Shown here: positions 7,898 through 15,363 of the stretch, piece after piece
Numbering within the stretch: position 1 is the stretch's first letter
Layout: the number at the start of each line of letters is the position of its first letter
Source of the DNA: Lichenicola sp964249915
Lineage (GTDB): Bacteria > Pseudomonadota > Alphaproteobacteria > Acetobacterales > Acetobacteraceae
NCBI GenBank assembly: GCA_964249915.1
Contig: CAXUEL010000059.1
Coordinates: forward strand, 1-16,381
Direction of reading: 5' to 3'
Length of the DNA: 16,381 nt
The notes under the pieces: model-generated
Told to the model about the DNA's origin: nothing
What the model saw: only the letters and a program-made list of their open reading frames with translations
The model's database searches: none
Translations under genes and position numbers: made by a program

Positions 7898-8174
7898 CGC
7901 CGCCTATCCTCCAGGACGTTGCGCTGCACAACCTAGCCTGAACTGAACATTATTTCACCAACCTCTGGGCAAAATTTCGCGTGCGGCCACCCCGGTGCCG
8001 ACGTTCCGGCGCGGAAGCTGGCCGTCGCAGGGGAACATCCCGGCCAAATCGCATCATTCATGTGGTCAGGCATTTGACACTTGTTCATCCACCGCGGCAT
8101 GGTGTGGCGGCACCGGCTCCCCGACGCCGTGCAACCGGACGCCAGATCCGGACGAACCAGGAGGACACCGCGGC
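7898..8174. promoter_or_regulatory. Divergent regulatory region upstream of the polyol operon
   Basis: These 277 bases lie between the SorC gene and the first operon gene and hold the most A+T-rich stretch of the window (about 7940-7980). The region contains tgaacattatttca (7944-7957), whose outer four bases on each side form an inverted repeat. It also contains an imperfect palindrome, gcaaaatttcgc (7969-7980), and an oppositely oriented TGAACA half-site (TGTTCA at 8082-8087). Short reading frames crossing it look like noise. The untranslated leader before the dhaK start appears to be several tens of bases long. Confidence 0.55.
8074..8103 (+). promoter_or_regulatory. Candidate sigma-70 promoter for the polyol operon
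   Basis: A perfect TTGACA -35 hexamer lies at 8074-8079. The best -10 at a suitable distance is CATGGT (8098-8103, 18-base spacing), which matches only half of TATAAT. The promoter is therefore weak or activator-dependent, or the true -10 differs. The TGTTCA half-site at 8082-8087 falls inside the spacer, where a bound repressor would block polymerase. Confidence 0.35.
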
Positions 8175-9173
8175 ATGAACCGCGTGATCAACGACCCGAA
8201 CCAGGTCACCGAGGACAGCCTCGCCGGCGTGCTGCTGGCGCATCCCGACCTGCTGGCCGCCACCGAGCATCCGCGCGTGCTGTGCAGCGCCGCTCCCGCC
8301 ACGTCGCGCGTCGGCGTGGTGACCGGCGGCGGCTCCGGCCACGAGCCAGCGTTCCTCGGCTATGTCGGCCCGGGCCTGGTGGACGCGGTGGCGATCGGCG
8401 AAGTGTTCGCCTCCCCCACCGCCAAGAGCTTCCACGCCGCGTTCCGCGAGGCCGACCGCGGGCAGGGCGTCGCCTGCCTGTACGGCAACTACGCCGGCGA
8501 CAACATGAACGTGAAGATGGCGGTGAAGCTCGCGGCCAAGGACGGAATCCGGGTCGAGACCGTGGTCGCCAACGACGACGTCGCCTCCGCCCCCGCGGAG
8601 GAGGCGGACAAGCGGCGCGGCGTCGCCGGCGAGATCCTGATGTGGAAGGCGGGCGGCGCCCGTGCCGCCGAAGGGGCCGACCTCGACGGCGTGATCGCCT
8701 CGTCGCGCAAGGCGATCGACAACACCCGCTCGATCGGCATCGGCCTGTCCGCCTGCACCATCCCGGCCAACGGCCGTCCCAACTTCACCATCGAGACCGG
8801 CACCATGGAGGTCGGCATCGGCCATCACGGCGAGCACGGCATCGCCGTGCTGCCGGTCGCACCCGCGCGCGAGATGGCCGGGATCATGCTGGAGCGGATC
8901 CTGGCCGACCTCGCGTTCGAGGGCGAGGACGTCGCGGTGCTGGTGTCCGGCCTCGGCGCCACCCCGCTGATGGAGCTCTACCTGCTCTACGGCCACGTCG
9001 ACGAGATGCTGCGCGCGCGCAACGTCACCCCCCGCCACCGGTTCGTCGGCAACTACTTCACCTCGCTCGAGATGATGGGCGTTTCGGTGACGCTGACCCG
9101 GCTGGACGGCGAGCTCGACCGGCTGCTGCGGGCGCCGGCGCGCTCGATCGGCCTGACCGTGGCCGGGTCGTAG
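8175..9173 (+). CDS. dhaK: DhaK-type ketose kinase subunit, substrate-binding (dihydroxyacetone/erythrulose kinase)
   Basis: A 332-residue stand-alone DhaK (DAK1) subunit that binds a small ketose covalently for phosphorylation. The key residues sit at E. coli DhaK positions: GGGSGHEPAF (51-60, His56), NYAGDNMN (Asp109) and HHGEHG with His218 as the hemiaminal-forming histidine. The usual family sequence at this site is GIHGEPG, so the extra histidine and HG in place of PG are mild deviations. The start ATG at 8175 follows AGGAGG by 10 bases. A longer frame to 7995 runs through the regulatory region and is not credible. The gene is 11 bp upstream of dhaL, forming a DhaK-DhaL pair. With the tetritol dehydrogenase next door, an erythrulose may be the real substrate, although the canonical HEP motif also suits dihydroxyacetone. 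Regulation by the adjacent SorC protein is likely. Confidence 0.9.
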   Translation: MNRVINDPNQVTEDSLAGVLLAHPDLLAATEHPRVLCSAAPATSRVGVVTGGGSGHEPAFLGYVGPGLVDAVAIGEVFASPTAKSFHAAFREADRGQGVACLYGNYAGDNMNVKMAVKLAAKDGIRVETVVANDDVASAPAEEADKRRGVAGEILMWKAGGARAAEGADLDGVIASSRKAIDNTRSIGIGLSACTIPANGRPNFTIETGTMEVGIGHHGEHGIAVLPVAPAREMAGIMLERILADLAFEGEDVAVLVSGLGATPLMELYLLYGHVDEMLRARNVTPRHRFVGNYFTSLEMMGVSVTLTRLDGELDRLLRAPARSIGLTVAGS

Positions 9174-9184
9174 GGGGCCGCTCC

Positions 9185-9826
9185 ATGCAGACCGTCTCCC
9201 TGCTCGACGCCGGCCCGATCACGCTGGACATCGCGCGCGCGGTGGTGGCGGCGCAGGACCACCTGTCGGCGATCGACGCCGCCACCGGCGACGGCGACCA
9301 CGGCATCAACATGGCCAAGGGCTTCCGCCTGGTGCTGGAGCGGCTGGGGGACCGGCCCGACCTCCGGCAGGGCTTCGCCACGGTCGGCGACACGCTGCTG
9401 GGCGACATCGGCGGCTCGATGGGGCCGCTGTACGGCTCGTTCTTCACCGAGATGTCGGACGCGCTGGCCGGCCGCGACCCGCTCGACCGCGACGGCTTCC
9501 TCGTGATGCTGCGCGCCGGCGAGGCGGCGATCGTCGATCTCGGCGAGGCCAAGGTGGGCGACAAGACGCTGATCGACGTGCTCACCCCGGCCGGGAACGC
9601 GTTCGAGCGGGCGGCCGCGTCGGGCGCGGAGTTCGCCGCCTGCCTCCAGGCGCTGCGGGGTGCTGCCGCCGACGGCCTGGAAGCCACCCGCGACCTGGTG
9701 GCGAGGCTGGGGCGCGCGAGCCGCCTCGGCGAACGGTCGCGCGGCGTGCTGGATGCCGGCGCCGCCTCCTGCGAGCTCATCCTCCGCACCCTGGCGGACG
9801 GCCTGATCCGGCATCTGGCCGACTGA
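9185..9826 (+). CDS. dhaL: DhaL-type nucleotide-binding kinase subunit
   Basis: A 213-residue DAK2/DhaL subunit that supplies the phosphoryl group to the ketose held by the DhaK partner. The metal/ADP-binding aspartates are visible in IDAATGDGDHG (Asp31, Asp36, Asp38), followed by GGSMGPLYGSFF (76-87) and VGDKTLIDVLTPA, all standard for the family. It starts 11 bases after dhaK stops and ends 22 bases before the dehydrogenase. In E. coli, DhaL keeps its ADP bound and is recharged by the PTS protein DhaM. No DhaM is present between these genes or elsewhere in the window, so this pair may use ATP directly, as fused Dak enzymes do, or borrow a phosphodonor encoded elsewhere. The longer frame reaching back to 8081 is a shadow of dhaK. 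Confidence 0.9.
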   Translation: MQTVSLLDAGPITLDIARAVVAAQDHLSAIDAATGDGDHGINMAKGFRLVLERLGDRPDLRQGFATVGDTLLGDIGGSMGPLYGSFFTEMSDALAGRDPLDRDGFLVMLRAGEAAIVDLGEAKVGDKTLIDVLTPAGNAFERAAASGAEFAACLQALRGAAADGLEATRDLVARLGRASRLGERSRGVLDAGAASCELILRTLADGLIRHLAD

Positions 9827-9848
9827 ACCACGCACAAGGAGCATCCCC

Positions 9849-10970
9849 GTGGACAGCATCGTTCCCGACAACGCCACCCCGTCGGTCACCCTTCCGGCGA
9901 AGATGACGGCGGTGGTCGCCTACGAGCCCGGCGACTACCGGCTGGAGCAGGTCGACGTGCCGCGCGCCGGCCCTGACGACATCATCATCGAGGTCGAGGC
10001 CTGCGGCATCTGCGCCAGCGACATCAAGACCTTCGGCGGCGCGCCCTCGTTCTGGGGCGACAACAAGGGCCAGGCCCGCTACGTCAAGGCGCCGATGATT
10101 CCCGGCCACGAGTTCGTCGGCCGCGCGGTCGAGGTGGGTGCCAACGTCCAGGCCGCCGGCAAGTACAAGGTCGGCGACCGGCTGATCTCCGAGCAGATCG
10201 TGCCGTGCGAGCATTGCCGCTATTGCTCGCGCGGCGAGTACTGGATGTGCGAGCGCCACGACGTGTACGGCTTCCAGAACAACGTCAACGGCGGCATGGC
10301 CAAGTACATGCGCTTCCCCAAGGAAAGCCGCACCCACAAGGTGCCGGACGGCATCCCGATGGAGAAGGCGGTGCTGGTCGAGCCCTATGCCTGCTCGGTG
10401 CACGCGGTGAACCGCGGCCTGATCCAGCTCGACGACGTGGTGGTGCTGTCCGGCGCCGGCCCGCTCGGGCTCGGCATGGTGGGGGCGGCCCGGCTGAAGA
10501 ACCCGTCGCTGCTGATCGTGCTGGACGGCAAGGAGGACCGGCTGGAGCTGGCCAAGAAGTTCGGCGCCGACATCGTGATGAACCCGTTCAAGGAGGACGT
10601 GGTGTCCAAGGTGAAGGCGCTCACCGACGGCTACGGCTGCGACGTGTACATCGAGGCGACCGGGCACGAGAGCAGCGTGACGCAAGGGCTGAACATGATC
10701 CGCAAGCTCGGCCGCTTCGTCGAGTTCTCGGTGTTCGGCCACGAGGTGACGGCGGACTGGTCGATCATCAGCGACCGCAAGCAGCTCGACCTGTACGGCG
10801 CGCATCTCGGCCCGTACTGCTACCCGCTCACCATCGCCGCCATCGGCGACGGCCGGCTGCCGACCGAGGGCGTGGTCACGCACAAGCTGCCGCTGTCGGA
10901 GTTCGCCCAGGGCTTCGAGCTGATGAAGAAGGGCGAAGGCTCGATCAAGATCGTGCTGATCCCCGAATGA
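9849..10970 (+). CDS. eltD: Zinc-dependent polyol dehydrogenase, erythritol/L-threitol dehydrogenase-like
   Basis: A 373-residue medium-chain zinc alcohol dehydrogenase, predicted to oxidise a four-carbon polyol to erythrulose with NAD in the cytoplasm. Catalytic zinc ligands are seen as GICASD (Cys55) and GHE (His87/Glu88). The structural zinc lobe has Cys120, Cys123, Cys126 and Cys134, and the Rossmann motif is GAGPLG (202-207). Several segments match what I recall of Mycobacterium smegmatis EltD: GDYRLE, EACGICASDIK, FWGD, SEQIVPC, VDWSIISD-like ADWSIISD, and YGAHLGPYC. The start is GTG, with AAGGAG 8 bases upstream. Its stop overlaps the next start (ATGA at 10967-10970). The kinase genes upstream and sugar transporter downstream agree with polyol catabolism. 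Sorbitol/threonine-type dehydrogenase activity is the alternative; the tetritol assignment rests on recalled similarity plus context. Confidence 0.82.
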   Translation: MDSIVPDNATPSVTLPAKMTAVVAYEPGDYRLEQVDVPRAGPDDIIIEVEACGICASDIKTFGGAPSFWGDNKGQARYVKAPMIPGHEFVGRAVEVGANVQAAGKYKVGDRLISEQIVPCEHCRYCSRGEYWMCERHDVYGFQNNVNGGMAKYMRFPKESRTHKVPDGIPMEKAVLVEPYACSVHAVNRGLIQLDDVVVLSGAGPLGLGMVGAARLKNPSLLIVLDGKEDRLELAKKFGADIVMNPFKEDVVSKVKALTDGYGCDVYIEATGHESSVTQGLNMIRKLGRFVEFSVFGHEVTADWSIISDRKQLDLYGAHLGPYCYPLTIAAIGDGRLPTEGVVTHKLPLSEFAQGFELMKKGEGSIKIVLIPE

Positions 10971-11611
10971 GCGGCGCCACCGCCGCAAGAACCAGGCCGG
11001 GCTTCCGGCTCGCCCTGTTGTCGGGTGCCGTCGCGGTCCTGGTGATCGCGATGGCGCTGGACACCAGGGTGGTGCGGATCGGCTCGTCGGCCGACGTCCA
11101 GGCCGACGTGTTCTCGCCCGCGGCCTATGGGACCAGGGAGTTCCCGAAGGTGCAGGCGGCGGTGGAAGGCCGTGCGGTCGACGCCGCCACCCTGGCGGCG
11201 GCCCTGGCGAAGGACCAGGAGGCGGCGGGCAAGCAGTATGGCGTAGCGTCGGATGCGGGGCCGGAATTTTCGGTGAAGTTCACCGGCAAGGTGAGCAGGA
11301 ACGACTCCGGCGACTACGGCGTCGCCGTGGCGGGCGTGCCCTCCTCCACGCAGATCAGCCTGCAGCTCGGGCCCGCCATCATCGGCACCGACCTGCGCGA
11401 CGCCACCGGCACGATCAGCTTCGGACAGTTCCACAACCAGATCGAGTACCAGAACGCGGGCTCGGCGCTGAACAACGAGATGAAGAAGCAGGTGCTGTCG
11501 AAGCTGGATGTCGGCTCCCTGGCCGGAAAGACCGTGTCGGTGGTCGGCGTGTTCCAGCTCACCGACATGAGCGCCTGGCAGGTGACGCCGGTGAAGCTGG
11601 ACGTGCAATGA
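10967..11611 (+). CDS. DUF2291-like membrane-anchored periplasmic protein of unknown function
   Basis: A 214-residue protein with one N-terminal hydrophobic helix (about 13-31) after an arginine-containing start, so the bulk probably faces the periplasm. There is no lipobox cysteine. The C-terminal half contains ISFGQFHNQIEYQNAGSALN followed by a lysine-rich helix and a segment beginning LAGKTVSVVGVF. I recognise this as the pattern of the DUF2291 family, found beside ribose-type sugar ABC transporters. Its start overlaps the dehydrogenase stop (ATGA), and its own stop overlaps the ATPase start (ATGA at 11608-11611). It is therefore translationally coupled on both sides and made together with the transporter. 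A periplasmic accessory role for uptake is plausible but is inference; no catalytic motif is seen. Confidence 0.8.
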   Translation: MSGATAARTRPGFRLALLSGAVAVLVIAMALDTRVVRIGSSADVQADVFSPAAYGTREFPKVQAAVEGRAVDAATLAAALAKDQEAAGKQYGVASDAGPEFSVKFTGKVSRNDSGDYGVAVAGVPSSTQISLQLGPAIIGTDLRDATGTISFGQFHNQIEYQNAGSALNNEMKKQVLSKLDVGSLAGKTVSVVGVFQLTDMSAWQVTPVKLDVQ

Positions 11612-13149
11612 GTGCGGCGATGCAGCGTCCGGATGCGGCCGGCGAGGTGGTGCTGTCGGCGCGCAACATCGCCAAGGTGTATGGCAGCACGCACGCGCTG
11701 AAGGGCGTGAACTTCGAGATCCGTCGCGGCAAGGTCACCACCCTGTTCGGCGAGAACGGCGCCGGCAAGTCGACGCTGATGAAGATCCTGTCCGGGGTGA
11801 CCACGCCGACGTCCGGCGAGATCACGCTGGACGGGCATCGCGTCCGCTTCGCCTCCACCGTGGAGGCACGCGACCACGGCATCTCGATCATCCACCAGGA
11901 GCTGAGCCTGGCTCCGAACCTCAGCGTGCGCGACAACATCTTCCTCGGACGCGAGCTGCGCACCAGGACGGGCGTCGACTTCGCCGAGGAGGCGCGGCAG
12001 ACGCGGCTCCTGATGACCGAGCTGGAGGAGGAGATCGAGCCCTCCACCCTGGTCGAGACGCTGCGCCTGGGGCAGCAGCAGATCGTCGAGATCGCGCGCG
12101 CGCTGTCGGTCGACGCGCGCATCCTGATCATGGACGAGCCGACCTCGGCGCTGAGCGCCGCCGAGGTCGAGGTGCTGTTCAAGGTGATCCGCGACCTGAC
12201 CGCCCGCGGCGTGTCGATCGTGTACATCTCGCACCATCTCGAGGAGGCGCTGCAGATCACCGATCATGCGGTGGTATTGCGCGACGGGGCGATCACCGCG
12301 ACCGGGGATGCGAAGGACATCGACCTGCAGTGGATCGTCCGCAACATGGTGGGCGACCATTACGACCGCGGCTCGCCGCCGGAAGGCTACGCGTTCGGCG
12401 AGGTCAGCCTGTCGGTGCGCGACGTGTGCGTGGCGGACGCCGCCGGGTCCGGCAACCTGGTGGTCGACCACCTGTCGCTCGACGTGCGCGCCGGCGAGAT
12501 CGTCTGCATCTACGGGCTGATGGGAGCAGGGCGCACCGAGCTGCTGGAGTCGATCGCCGGGCGCGTGCCGATGCTCGAGGGGGAGGTCTTCCTCGAGGGC
12601 GAGCCTCTGGCCGGGCTCGGCATCGCCGGGCGGATCGCCAAGGGCCTGGTGCTGGTGCCGGAGGACCGGCAGCGCGACGGGCTGGTGCAGACCATGAGCG
12701 TCGGCCAGAACCTGTCGCTGGCCAACATCGGCGCCTTCACCAGGCGGATGCTCACCTCGTCGGCGAGGGAGCGGACGCTGGTCGACGCGTCGATCCGCGA
12801 CGTGCACATCAAGACCGCCGGCGGCGGGGCGCCGATCGGCTCGCTGTCGGGCGGCAACCAGCAGAAGGTGGTGATCGGCAAGATGCTGGCGACGCATCCA
12901 AGGATGATCCTGCTGGACGAGCCGTCGCGCGGCATCGACATCGGCGCCAAGGCGGAGGTGTTCCGGCTGCTGGGCGAGAAGGCGGCGCAGGGGCTGGCGG
13001 TGCTGTTCTCCACCTCGGAGGTCCAGGAATGCCACGGCGTCGCGCACCGGATCGTGGTGATGCGCCGGGGCCGGATCTCGGCGGAGTTCGGACCGGACGT
13101 CGCCAAGGAGGAGATCATGGCGGCCTCCGGCGAGGCCGTGGTCGGCTGA
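11608..13149 (+). CDS. Ribose-type sugar ABC transporter, double-domain ATPase
   Basis: A 513-residue CUT2 (RbsA/XylG/EryE-like) ATPase that powers sugar import at the inner membrane. The first nucleotide-binding domain has Walker A GENGAGKST (48-56), the signature-like LRLGQQQIVEIARAL and Walker B ILIMDEP (172-178). The second has the degenerate P-loop GLMGAGRTEL (from 303, arginine in place of the catalytic lysine), LSGGNQQ (413-419) and LLDEPSRG (435-442). Only one fully active site is normal for this subfamily, so the second P-loop is not damage. It is coupled to DUF2291 by ATGA at 11608-11611 and to the permease by TGATG around 13149. Substrate specificity cannot be read from an ATPase; a tetritol is inferred from the operon. 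Confidence 0.93.
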   Translation: MSAAMQRPDAAGEVVLSARNIAKVYGSTHALKGVNFEIRRGKVTTLFGENGAGKSTLMKILSGVTTPTSGEITLDGHRVRFASTVEARDHGISIIHQELSLAPNLSVRDNIFLGRELRTRTGVDFAEEARQTRLLMTELEEEIEPSTLVETLRLGQQQIVEIARALSVDARILIMDEPTSALSAAEVEVLFKVIRDLTARGVSIVYISHHLEEALQITDHAVVLRDGAITATGDAKDIDLQWIVRNMVGDHYDRGSPPEGYAFGEVSLSVRDVCVADAAGSGNLVVDHLSLDVRAGEIVCIYGLMGAGRTELLESIAGRVPMLEGEVFLEGEPLAGLGIAGRIAKGLVLVPEDRQRDGLVQTMSVGQNLSLANIGAFTRRMLTSSARERTLVDASIRDVHIKTAGGGAPIGSLSGGNQQKVVIGKMLATHPRMILLDEPSRGIDIGAKAEVFRLLGEKAAQGLAVLFSTSEVQECHGVAHRIVVMRRGRISAEFGPDVAKEEIMAASGEAVVG

Positions 13150-14279
13150 TGCAATCCGGTACCTCCGCAGAACGAACGACAGGCAGGGTCTCCCATCGCA
13201 TGAGCAACACCATCCTCGGCTCCCGGCGCGGCGGCCTCGGCGACATCGAGATCGGCAGGCTGCTGCTCGAAGGGCGGGCGTTCTTCGCGCTGATCGTGAT
13301 CATCGCGGTGTTCTCCGCCCTGTCGCCGTACTACTTCTCGCTCGGCAACTTCCTGACCATGACCTCGCACGTGGCGATCTTCGGCATCCTGGCGATCGGC
13401 ATGCTGCTGGTGATCCTCAACGGCGGCATCGACCTGTCGGTGGGCTCCACGCTGGGCCTGAGCGGCGTGATCGCCGGCTACCTGATGCAGGGCGTGACGC
13501 TGGGCGCGTTCGGCGTGATCCTGTACCCGCCGGTCTGGGTGGTGGTGGTGCTGACGGCGGCACTCGGCGGCTGCGTCGGCCTGGTCAACGGCATCCTGAT
13601 CGCGCGCTTCAAGGTGCCGGCGTTCGTCGCCACGCTGGGCGTGATGTACGTGGCGCGCGGGGTGGCGCTGCTGATCACCAACGGGCTGACCTACAACAAC
13701 CTCGGCGGCAGTGCCGTCCTCGGCAACACCGGCTTCAGCTGGCTCGGCTTCAACCATCTGGCCGGCATCCCGATCGGCGTGGTGGTGCTGGCGGTCGTCG
13801 CCATCGCCGGCAACCTGGTGCTGGGGCGGACCGCGTTCGGCCGCTGGCTGTACGCGTCGGGCGGCAACGCGCGCGCGGCCGAGCTGTCCGGGGTGCCGGT
13901 GCGGACGGTGCAGGTGTCGGTCTACGTGCTGTCCGGCATCTGCGCCGCCGCCGCCGGCCTGATCCTGTCGTCGCAGCTCACCTCCGCAGGACCCACCGCG
14001 GGCGTGTCGTACGAGCTCACCGCGATCGCCGCGGTGGTGATCGGCGGCGCCGCCCTCACCGGCGGCCGCGGCAACGTGCGCGGCACCCTGCTCGGCGCCT
14101 TCGTGATCGGGTTCCTGTCCGACGGCCTCGTGATCATCGGCATCTCGTCCTACTGGCAGACGGTGTTCACCGGCGCGGTGATCGTGCTGGCCGTGCTGCT
14201 GAACGCGGTGCAGTACCGGCGCCGCACGCCGAAAGGTCCGGCCGCCGGGCTGCCGACCTCCGCACCGCAGCCGGGCTGA
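13149..14279 (+). CDS. Ribose-type sugar ABC transporter permease
   Basis: A 376-residue RbsC-like inner-membrane permease with about eight to ten hydrophobic helices. Examples are FFALIVIIAVFSAL, FGILAIGMLLVILNGGIDLS, VWVVVVLTAALGG and LTAIAAVVIGGAALTGGRG. The cytoplasmic loop GGNARAAELSGV is the ATPase-contacting motif of this family. The start at 13149 overlaps the ATPase stop (TGATG), suggesting coupling. The Met at 13200 would give 359 residues and lies closer to the conserved part of the family. Neither has a strong Shine-Dalgarno sequence, so the exact N-terminus is uncertain. The soluble binding protein and the ATPase flank it, completing the importer. Confidence 0.92.
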   Translation: MQSGTSAERTTGRVSHRMSNTILGSRRGGLGDIEIGRLLLEGRAFFALIVIIAVFSALSPYYFSLGNFLTMTSHVAIFGILAIGMLLVILNGGIDLSVGSTLGLSGVIAGYLMQGVTLGAFGVILYPPVWVVVVLTAALGGCVGLVNGILIARFKVPAFVATLGVMYVARGVALLITNGLTYNNLGGSAVLGNTGFSWLGFNHLAGIPIGVVVLAVVAIAGNLVLGRTAFGRWLYASGGNARAAELSGVPVRTVQVSVYVLSGICAAAAGLILSSQLTSAGPTAGVSYELTAIAAVVIGGAALTGGRGNVRGTLLGAFVIGFLSDGLVIIGISSYWQTVFTGAVIVLAVLLNAVQYRRRTPKGPAAGLPTSAPQPG

Positions 14280-14291
14280 CACTCCCGCTGC
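14267..14291 (+). other. Weak stem-loop over the permease stop codon
   Basis: The segments gcagccggg and cccgctgc can pair (eight pairs with one bulged C) around the loop ctgacact, which holds the permease stop codon. A short pyrimidine/T-containing stretch follows before the binding-protein ribosome site. It may be a processing or partial attenuation element between membrane protein and binding protein, or chance in G+C-rich DNA. Confidence 0.25.
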
Positions 14292-14324
14292 GTCCCCGTT
14301 TCTTGCAAAGGAAGAACAAATACC

Positions 14325-15290
14325 ATGTCCAAGAGGTCCACGTTCCTGGCGCTGACGGTCCTCGCCGCGGCGGTCCCCGTGCTTCCGGGGGTCCAGGCGC
14401 CCGCGAAGGCCGCAGCGGGCGGGCTGATGTCTGTCATCGTCAACGACCCGTCCAACCCGTACTGGCTGACCGAGGGCAAGGTGGCGGCGGCGGAAGCGCA
14501 GAAGCTCGGCTACACCGCCAGCGTCGGCGCCTCCAAGGGCGACACCAACACCGAGAGCAACCTGATCGACACCGCGATCACCAACCATTCGGTGGCGATC
14601 ATCCTCGACCCCGCCAACGCCAGCGGCTCGCTGGGTGCGGTGAAGAAGGCGATCGCCGCCAACATCCCGGTGATCCTGGTCAACGCCGAGATCAACCAGG
14701 AGGGCCTGGCCAAGGCGCAGCTGGTGTCCAACAACGCGCAGGGCGCCGCCCTCGGGGCGCAGCAATGGGTGAAGCGGGTCGGCCAGAAGGGCAAGTACGT
14801 CGAGCTGCTCGGCTCGCCGTCGGACAACAACGCGGCGACGCGCTCCAACGGCTACGAGACCGTGCTCACCCAGTACACCGGCCTGGTCAAGTCGGGCTCG
14901 CAGGTCGCCAACTGGGACCGCACCCAGGGGCACGACAAGATGCAGAACCTGCTGCAGGCGCATCCGGACATCATCGGCGTGATCAGCGGCAACGACGAGA
15001 TGGCGCTGGGTGCGATCGCGGCGCTGAAGGAGGCGGGCAAGCTCGGCAGCATCAAGGTCGGCGGCTTCGACGGCTCGCCGGACGCGGTGGCGGCGATCAA
15101 GTCGGGCGAGCTGCAGTACACCGTGCTGCAGCCGGTGGCGGTGTTCTCGGCCAAGGCGGTGGACGAGGCGGACCGCTTCATCAAGACCGGCAAGACCGGT
15201 GCGGCGAGCGAGAAGCAGCTGTTCAACTGCGTGCTGGTCACCAAGGCGAACGCCCCGCGCTTCACCGCCCCCTTCACGCTGGGGAAGTGA
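14325..15290 (+). CDS. Periplasmic sugar-binding protein of ribose-type ABC transporter
   Basis: A 321-residue RbsB-type (Peripla_BP_4) solute-binding protein that captures the sugar or polyol in the periplasm. The signal peptide runs to about residue 30 (LALTVLAAAVPVLPG, ending near AKAAA) and contains no lipobox cysteine, which implies a free periplasmic protein in a Gram-negative cell. Family segments are VNDPSNPYW (first strand/ligand loop), SVAIILDPANASGS, NIPVILVNAEI, GVISGNDEMALGAIAAL and VGGFDGSPDAVAAI. The Asn, Asp and Trp residues in these loops are candidates for hydroxyl and stacking contacts. AAGGAAG lies upstream of the ATG, 45 bases after the permease stop. A hairpin follows the stop codon. 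Erythritol or threitol is the inferred ligand; the sequence alone supports only a small sugar or polyol. Confidence 0.92.
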   Translation: MSKRSTFLALTVLAAAVPVLPGVQAPAKAAAGGLMSVIVNDPSNPYWLTEGKVAAAEAQKLGYTASVGASKGDTNTESNLIDTAITNHSVAIILDPANASGSLGAVKKAIAANIPVILVNAEINQEGLAKAQLVSNNAQGAALGAQQWVKRVGQKGKYVELLGSPSDNNAATRSNGYETVLTQYTGLVKSGSQVANWDRTQGHDKMQNLLQAHPDIIGVISGNDEMALGAIAALKEAGKLGSIKVGGFDGSPDAVAAIKSGELQYTVLQPVAVFSAKAVDEADRFIKTGKTGAASEKQLFNCVLVTKANAPRFTAPFTLGK

Positions 15291-15294
15291 GGCC

Positions 15295-15324
15295 GGTCGG
15301 GGCGTCCGGCGTGGCGCCCCGGCC
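15295..15324 (+). other. Intercistronic stem-loop after the binding-protein gene
   Basis: The arms ggtcggggcg and cgccccggcc pair over ten positions (one T-G wobble) around a ten-base loop, starting five bases after the binding-protein stop. No T-run follows and the next gene begins 39 bases later, so it is unlikely to be a full terminator. Such stems often protect abundant binding-protein mRNA or reduce downstream expression. Its role here is inferred. Confidence 0.45.
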
Positions 15325-15363
15325 CGGGATGAGGGGACCCAGGATGCGCGGGAGGATTGCCGC

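Noticed and set aside
7981..8178. Short open frames in the operon leader (for example the 65-codon frame, or the N-terminal extension of dhaK to 7995)
   Set aside because: No ribosome site or family resemblance, and they cross the candidate promoter. The ATG at 8175 has an AGGAGG at good spacing, and DhaK motif numbering then matches E. coli DhaK.
12505..12545. Missing Walker A lysine in the second half of the ABC ATPase, first thought to be a damaged domain
   Set aside because: GLMGAGRTEL is the normal degenerate P-loop of the C-terminal half in RbsA-type ATPases.
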